DNA of 10,743 bases from the NCBI GenBank assembly GCA_034189125.1, contig JAXHVB010000103.1:1-10743 (forward strand). The letters run 5' to 3'. This document shows, piece by piece, positions 7,654 to 10,743 of the stretch (positions within the stretch are counted from its first letter, which is position 1; the number at the start of each line of letters is the position of its first letter). The translations under genes were made by a program, and so were the position numbers. The stretch comes from UBA5862 sp002408105. GTDB taxonomy: Bacteria > Pseudomonadota > Gammaproteobacteria > Pseudomonadales > UBA5862. Below the pieces are notes generated by a model. The model was not told where the DNA came from and ran no database searches. It saw only the letters and a list, made by a program, of their open reading frames with translations.

Positions 7654-8304
7654 ATGTTGCTGTCCCACAAATACAAGTTCCTGTTCGTTCACATCGCGAA
7701 GACTGGCGGCACCAGTGTGCGCGACGCCCTGAATCCATTGCGGTGGCGCGACCCGATGTACGCACCCATGTTTGTGTGCAGCAAACTGAGTGGGCTGTTC
7801 GACCACCGGCTCGCATGCAAGCTACCCCGCCACGCCAAGGCGGTCGCTGCCGAACAGATGCTGCCCCAGCCGTTCTTCGACGGGCTGTTCAAGTTTGTGT
7901 TCGTGCGCAACCCCTGGGACCTGCAGGTGAGTTCCTACCACCACTTGCAACGCGAGCGGCCCCACCTGGTGTCGCACCTCAGGGATTTCGATGCGTTCGT
8001 GCGGCACAAACTGGACCCTGAGCGACCCTACCAGTACCACCTCGACACATCGATCGAGTTGCAGAGCGACTACATCGTGGACCTGCACGGCCGGGTGCTG
8101 GTCGACTTCATCGGTCGCTATGAGCAACTGCAGGACGACTTCGACCACGTGTGTCAGACCATTGGAATCGCTCCGCGCAGGTTGCCACACAAGCGCCGTG
8201 CCGAGGACCGGGCGCGCTACCGCGGCTACTACGACGACTCCCTCCGGGACCTGGTCCACCAGCACTTCAAAACCGACATCGAACGGTTTAACTACAGCTT
8301 CTAA
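7654..8304 (+). CDS. sulfotransferase family protein (carbohydrate sulfotransferase-like)
   Basis: A 216-residue protein with the two PAPS-binding elements of sulfotransferases. The 5'-phosphosulfate loop is FVHIAKTGGTSV (11-22, Lys16, Thr20, Ser21). The 3'-phosphate element is FKFVFVRNPWDLQVSSY (79-95), with Arg85 and Ser93 or Ser94. It ends in YYDDSLRDLVHQHF...FNYSF, like the closing helix of Sulfotransfer_2 (carbohydrate sulfotransferase) proteins. The likely reaction is transfer of sulfate from PAPS to a sugar hydroxyl in the cytoplasm. There is no signal peptide or membrane segment. It starts 27 bases after the upstream glycosyltransferase, so it probably belongs to the same transcript; its ribosome binding site is poor. 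The acceptor is unknown; context points to the glycan built by its neighbours. A nodulation-type or lipid sulfotransferase is less likely given the context. Confidence 0.87.
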   Translation: MLLSHKYKFLFVHIAKTGGTSVRDALNPLRWRDPMYAPMFVCSKLSGLFDHRLACKLPRHAKAVAAEQMLPQPFFDGLFKFVFVRNPWDLQVSSYHHLQRERPHLVSHLRDFDAFVRHKLDPERPYQYHLDTSIELQSDYIVDLHGRVLVDFIGRYEQLQDDFDHVCQTIGIAPRRLPHKRRAEDRARYRGYYDDSLRDLVHQHFKTDIERFNYSF

Positions 8305-8374
8305 ACCAGGTATTGATGGGAACATCAGACGGCTCCGGCACATTGGCCTTCACACCCACAAGGAAACCGCACCC

Positions 8375-8908
8375 ATGAAGCTCTTGTTGGCCATCGCCCT
8401 GATCTTCGGATACATCGTCGGTCTGCGGGTGATAGAACCGGCCATTGACCGCATCGGGGAGCGCAAGGCCGTACACCCTGTGCGCATCAAATACATCGTC
8501 AAGACCCTGAAGATCGGGCTGACTGCTGGCTTTTTCATGGCGCTGTTGTTTTTGATGGGGCTGGGGTACAGCCAGGTGCACGTGTTTCTTTCCTCCATGT
8601 TTGCGGTGATCGGCGTTGCCCTCTTTGCGCAGTGGTCGATCCTCAGCAACATCACCGCGAGTTTGGTGATATTTTTCGGGTTTCCCTACCGCGTGGGTGA
8701 CTTTGTCAAAGTGGCCGACAAAGACGAGGACATCAGCGGCATCATTGAGGAGATCGGCCTGTTTCATGTGATCATTCGCCGCGGCGACGATTGGGTCACC
8801 TACCCCAACACCCTCATCCTGCAGAAGGCTGTGATCAAACAGCTTCCGCCAAAACCGGAGCCGGAGCCGGAGCCAGCCGCCGGCGGAGACACCATCCCTG
8901 CCCCATAG
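8375..8908 (+). CDS. minimal MscS-family mechanosensitive channel protein
   Basis: A 177-residue protein. Hydrophobic segments lie at about 2-20, 46-63 and 70-101. The last runs into FAQWSILSNITASLVIFFGFPYRVGDFV (84-111), which matches the MscS pore helix and the start of the beta domain. The beta domain continues to about 155 with GIIEEIGLFHVIIRRGDDWVTYPN; the PN at 144-145 is the conserved MscS motif. The large C-terminal alpha/beta vestibule of E. coli MscS (286 residues) is missing, replaced by a short Pro/Glu tail (PPKPEPEPEPAAGG). MscS channels release solutes on hypo-osmotic shock. ATG at 8375 is preceded by AAGGA about ten bases upstream. It lies 70 bases after the sulfotransferase gene; I see no clear promoter or terminator between, so it may be the operon's last gene or a separate unit. 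Confidence 0.85.
   Translation: MKLLLAIALIFGYIVGLRVIEPAIDRIGERKAVHPVRIKYIVKTLKIGLTAGFFMALLFLMGLGYSQVHVFLSSMFAVIGVALFAQWSILSNITASLVIFFGFPYRVGDFVKVADKDEDISGIIEEIGLFHVIIRRGDDWVTYPNTLILQKAVIKQLPPKPEPEPEPAAGGDTIPAP
8855..8872 (+). repeat. (ccggag)3 in-frame hexamer repeat
   Basis: Three exact tandem copies of ccggag encode a Pro-Glu repeat in the tail of the MscS-like protein. Because the unit is six bases, copy-number change by slippage would only lengthen or shorten the tail without a frameshift. Confidence 0.85.
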
Positions 8909-8933
8909 TTCCACCCCAGTGCCCGATGGTTGG

Positions 8934-8963
8934 TTGATTGAACAGCCAGATCTGGTTTAATAC
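8934..8963 (+). promoter_or_regulatory. sigma70-like promoter before the tyrosine-rich protein gene
   Basis: TTGATT (8934-8939) and TAATAC (8958-8963) are separated by 18 bases; an alternative -10 TTTAAT (8956-8961) gives 16. The segment is distinctly AT-richer than its surroundings. A start near 8970 would leave a leader of about 55 bases that contains the hairpin at 8978-8994. Confidence 0.5.
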
Positions 8964-8977
8964 GGCTCAATCGCCGT

Positions 8978-8994
8978 CCGCCGCCCGGCGGCGG
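8978..8994 (+). promoter_or_regulatory. GC-rich leader hairpin
   Basis: CCGCCGC (8978-8984) pairs perfectly with GCGGCGG (8988-8994) around a 3-base loop. It lies downstream of the predicted promoter and about 20 bases before the strong ribosome binding site of the next gene. There is no following T-run, so it is not a standard intrinsic terminator; it may stabilise the mRNA or modulate translation. Confidence 0.4.
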
Positions 8995-9025
8995 TGATGG
9001 GACCATCGACCTAAAGGGAGGTGTT

Positions 9026-9364
9026 ATGCGTCGACGTCTGACCCGTGTTTTGGGCATCCTGCCCCTGTCCCTCCTGTCCCTCGGATCGACACCCACCGCC
9101 CTTGCCGAAACCCAGGAAGAGGAAATGGCCCGGATTCAGCGCCAGCTGAACCAAGAGGTGATGTCCCAACCGTTTTTGGCTGAGCAGCCAGAGAAAGTCC
9201 AGGCGTATATCGACCAGGCGAGCAAGGCTGGCGTGGTTCCTCCTGAATACCAGGGCCGATACTGGCGTCCGGGATACACCTGCCGCGACCTGCTGCGGTA
9301 CAACTGGACCGAATACAGAAACTGCCGCTACTACTACCACTACCACGGTCGGTACTACCGGTAA
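9026..9364 (+). CDS. small secreted tyrosine-rich protein, function unknown
   Basis: A 112-residue protein with a very good ribosome binding site (AAGGGAGGT, ending about five bases before the ATG). A signal peptide is clear: MRRRLTR, a hydrophobic core LGILPLSLLSLG, and a likely cleavage after ALA at residue 27. The mature ~85 residues start with a charged helix (ETQEEEMARIQRQLNQEVMSQPF), followed by a helix ending DQASKAG. The C-terminal third has PGYTCRDLLRYNWTEYRNCRYYYHYHGRYYR: two cysteines (86 and 100) that could form a disulfide, and eleven tyrosines from residue 75 onward. I recall similar short proteins of unknown function ending in a Tyr/Arg-rich tail in proteobacteria but know no characterised member. 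It is expected in the periplasm or outside the cell. It lies 63 bases ahead of traT, probably co-transcribed. Confidence 0.82.
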   Translation: MRRRLTRVLGILPLSLLSLGSTPTALAETQEEEMARIQRQLNQEVMSQPFLAEQPEKVQAYIDQASKAGVVPPEYQGRYWRPGYTCRDLLRYNWTEYRNCRYYYHYHGRYYR

Positions 9365-9427
9365 GGTCCCGCTCCTCCCCACACCACCTGCAAGGCGACG
9401 TTCAAACCACCACAGGAGTACTTCGAA

Positions 9428-10189
9428 GTGAGCCCTTGGATCCATCGAGTTGCGAAAACCCTGGCCCTGTGCGCCAGCATGACCCTCGCGGGCTGTGCGG
9501 CCGTAGAGACTTCAATCGCCAAGCGCGACCTGGACGTACAAACCAAGGTTTCCACCCCAATCTTCGTCGAGCCCGTCTCACCCCATCTGCGCTCCGTCTA
9601 CGTCGAGTTCCGCAGCACCGTCATGGAGTTCGACCGGGCGGCAATGGATGCGGCCGTGCGGGAGACTTTCGCCAACAACGCCAATGGCTACACCATCACC
9701 GATGATCCAGCCAAAGCCTACTACCAATTGAGCGTGTTCGTGCTCAACCTAGAGAGAACCGACCCGACCGCAGCCGAGCGCGCCCTGACCCAGGGGTACC
9801 GCGGAGACCAGGCTGCAGGTGTCGTCGCCGGGGCCGCCATTGGCGGACGTACTACAGGAAACTACGGTGGCGCAGCAGCAGGGGGAATTCTGGGCGCGAT
9901 GGCGGCCACCGCCGGCAACGCGTTCGTGAAGGATGTCACCTACATGCTGGTGGCGGACGTGCAGATTCGCGAGACAGCCGCAAACGGTGCCCTGGTGCGC
10001 AAGGACAGTCAGATCGGCACCCAGATCTCGGACGCCGGCACCTCAACCCAACGGGTTTCGGAGGTCTCCAAGTTCAAGACCTACAGAACCCGGGTGGTCA
10101 CCACCGCGAACAAGGTCAACCTTGAGCTTGAGGAAGCCCAACAGGAAATGTTCGATCGCACAGCCTATGCGATTTCCGGTTTCTTTTGA
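9428..10189 (+). CDS. traT: TraT-family outer-membrane lipoprotein (complement-resistance/surface-exclusion family)
   Basis: A 253-residue protein starting with GTG at 9428; AGGAG (9414-9418) lies nine bases upstream. It has a lipoprotein signal with lipobox LAGC (lipidated Cys23) and no Asp after the cysteine, consistent with outer-membrane sorting. It follows TraT along its length: SIAKRDLDVQTKVSTPIFVEP (29-49, compare the 'KRNLEVKTQMS.TIWLEP' of F-plasmid TraT), YYQLSVFVL (98-106), a glycine-zipper stretch AAGVVAGAAIGG...GGAAAGGILG (129-156), VKDVTYMLVADVQI (167-180), and YRTRVVTTANKVNLELEEA (219-237). Plasmid TraT blocks mating-pair formation and raises serum resistance. Here no transfer genes are near, so this is a chromosomal homologue whose role is probably surface-related but unknown. 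It converges on cobA. Confidence 0.93.
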   Translation: MSPWIHRVAKTLALCASMTLAGCAAVETSIAKRDLDVQTKVSTPIFVEPVSPHLRSVYVEFRSTVMEFDRAAMDAAVRETFANNANGYTITDDPAKAYYQLSVFVLNLERTDPTAAERALTQGYRGDQAAGVVAGAAIGGRTTGNYGGAAAGGILGAMAATAGNAFVKDVTYMLVADVQIRETAANGALVRKDSQIGTQISDAGTSTQRVSEVSKFKTYRTRVVTTANKVNLELEEAQQEMFDRTAYAISGFF

Positions 10190-10225
10190 TCCAACCCACG
10201 CGTTCAATCGGGTTCTCGGGACAGC

Positions 10226-10253
10226 CCCCGCTAGTACGCTAGTAATAGCGGGG
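10226..10253. terminator. hairpin between convergent traT and cobA (possible bidirectional terminator)
   Basis: CCCCGCTA (10226-10233) pairs perfectly with TAGCGGGG (10246-10253) around a 12-base loop. It overlaps the last codons and stop of cobA and lies 37 bases after the traT stop. Neither side has a clear T-run, so efficient Rho-independent termination is doubtful, but the location between convergent genes fits a bidirectional transcription end. Confidence 0.4.
10229..10244. repeat. exact 8-bp tandem duplication
   Basis: cgctagta occurs twice back to back (10229-10236 and 10237-10244), within the loop and arm of the hairpin at the cobA 3' end. The stop codon of cobA (10239-10241) lies in the copy nearer the gene. 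It looks like a small slippage duplication. Confidence 0.75.
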
Positions 10254-10743
10254 TGCCTCCGGGTCGCCCGAAAACCATGCCAATTGGCGACGCAGCCGCA
10301 CCACCGAGCCAACGATGCTGAGGGTTGGCGGGCGCGGAGACCACTCCGCCAGCCGCTCGGGCAGCGTGGCCAGGTCTGAAACCCAGACCCGCTGGCGGGG
10401 TGTGGTTCCTTGCTCGATCAGCGCCACTGGCATGTCCCTGGCCATTCCGTGCTCAATCAATGCGCGGCAAATGTGGGGCAGCCCCACCAACCCCATGTAG
10501 AACACCAGGGTCTGGCCGGGCTTGGCCAGTTCAGCCCAGGGCAAATCCAAGCTTCCATCCTTCAAGTGACCGGTGACAAAGCGCACCGACTGCGCGTGGT
10601 CCCGATGGGTCAAGGGAATACCAGCGTAACTGGCACACCCAGACGCAGCCGTGATCCCGGGAACAACCTGAAACGGTATCCCGGCCTGGGCCAGGGTTTC
10701 GATTTCCTCGCCCCCGCGCCCAAAAATGAAGGGATCGCCCCCT
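10239..10743 (-). CDS. cobA: uroporphyrinogen-III C-methyltransferase, C-terminal part
   Basis: The reading frame enters from the right edge, and the last 167 residues are visible; the N-terminal ~90 residues are outside. It begins in the SUMT signature GGDPFIFGRGGEEIE, then has PFQVVPGITAASGCASYAGIPLTHRDHAQSVRFVTGH, which forms the SAM and tetrapyrrole pocket, then LVFYMG, ALIEQGTTPRQRVWV, and the closing PPTLSIVGSVVRLRRQLAWF. The enzyme uses two SAM to methylate uroporphyrinogen III at C2 and C7, giving precorrin-2 for siroheme and cobalamin. There is no sign of a fused CysG siroheme synthase domain at the visible end, since the protein stops soon after the methyltransferase fold, but an N-terminal fusion cannot be excluded from the window. 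It is convergent with traT. Confidence 0.95.
   Translation of the reverse strand, partial: GGDPFIFGRGGEEIETLAQAGIPFQVVPGITAASGCASYAGIPLTHRDHAQSVRFVTGHLKDGSLDLPWAELAKPGQTLVFYMGLVGLPHICRALIEHGMARDMPVALIEQGTTPRQRVWVSDLATLPERLAEWSPRPPTLSIVGSVVRLRRQLAWFSGDPEAPRYY

Noticed and set aside
9428..10189. traT as evidence of an integrated plasmid or conjugative element
   Set aside because: No other transfer, replication or integrase genes are present and flanking genes are ordinary chromosomal ones.
1..10743. CRISPR arrays, tRNA or rRNA genes, insertion sequences
   Set aside because: I looked for spaced direct repeats, cloverleaf-like segments and transposase motifs and saw none.

Overview
The window is GC-rich (above 60% by eye), densely coded chromosomal DNA from a Gram-negative bacterium, most likely a gamma- or betaproteobacterium. 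The evidence is an LPS-type family 9 glycosyltransferase, a TraT-family outer-membrane lipoprotein, a YqjD/YqjE-like membrane-protein pair and a CobA with a proteobacterial-looking C-terminus. The genus cannot be fixed from the sequence alone. There are no integrases, transposases, tRNAs, rRNAs or CRISPR repeats.

Layout. (1) 1-610, minus strand: a small protein with one C-terminal membrane segment, followed by the start of a YqjE/phage-holin-like membrane protein that runs off the left edge. (2) 738-2435, plus: an exported DUF839/PhoX-type protein, divergent from the first pair; its stop codon abuts the stop of the next gene. (3) 2436-4603, minus: a two-gene unit, family 9 (heptosyltransferase-like) then family 4 glycosyltransferase, with a 4-bp ATGA overlap. 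(4) 4679-8908, plus: an AsnB-type glutamine amidotransferase, a second family 4 glycosyltransferase (GTGA overlap), a sulfotransferase and a minimal MscS-type channel. A 75-bp spacer with a recognisable sigma70-like promoter separates units 3 and 4. (5) 9026-10189, plus: a small secreted tyrosine-rich protein of unknown function, preceded by a promoter and a leader hairpin, then a TraT-like lipoprotein. (6) 10239-10743, minus: the C-terminal part of CobA, converging on traT across a 49-bp gap that contains a hairpin and an exact 8-bp tandem duplication.

How they work together. Units 3 and 4 look like an envelope polysaccharide locus (LPS core, O-antigen or capsule). Three glycosyltransferases would build the chain. 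The amidotransferase could amidate a sugar carboxylate, and the sulfotransferase could add sulfate from PAPS. An LPS or capsule carrying both amide and sulfate decorations is the most interesting functional inference here. The other genes concern the envelope more loosely (PhoX-like exported protein, MscS-like channel, TraT-like lipoprotein), and cobA belongs to siroheme/cobalamin synthesis. I found no clearly new defence or mobile system. The best leads are the sugar-decoration cassette, the unknown tyrosine-rich protein beside an orphan TraT, and the truncated MscS.
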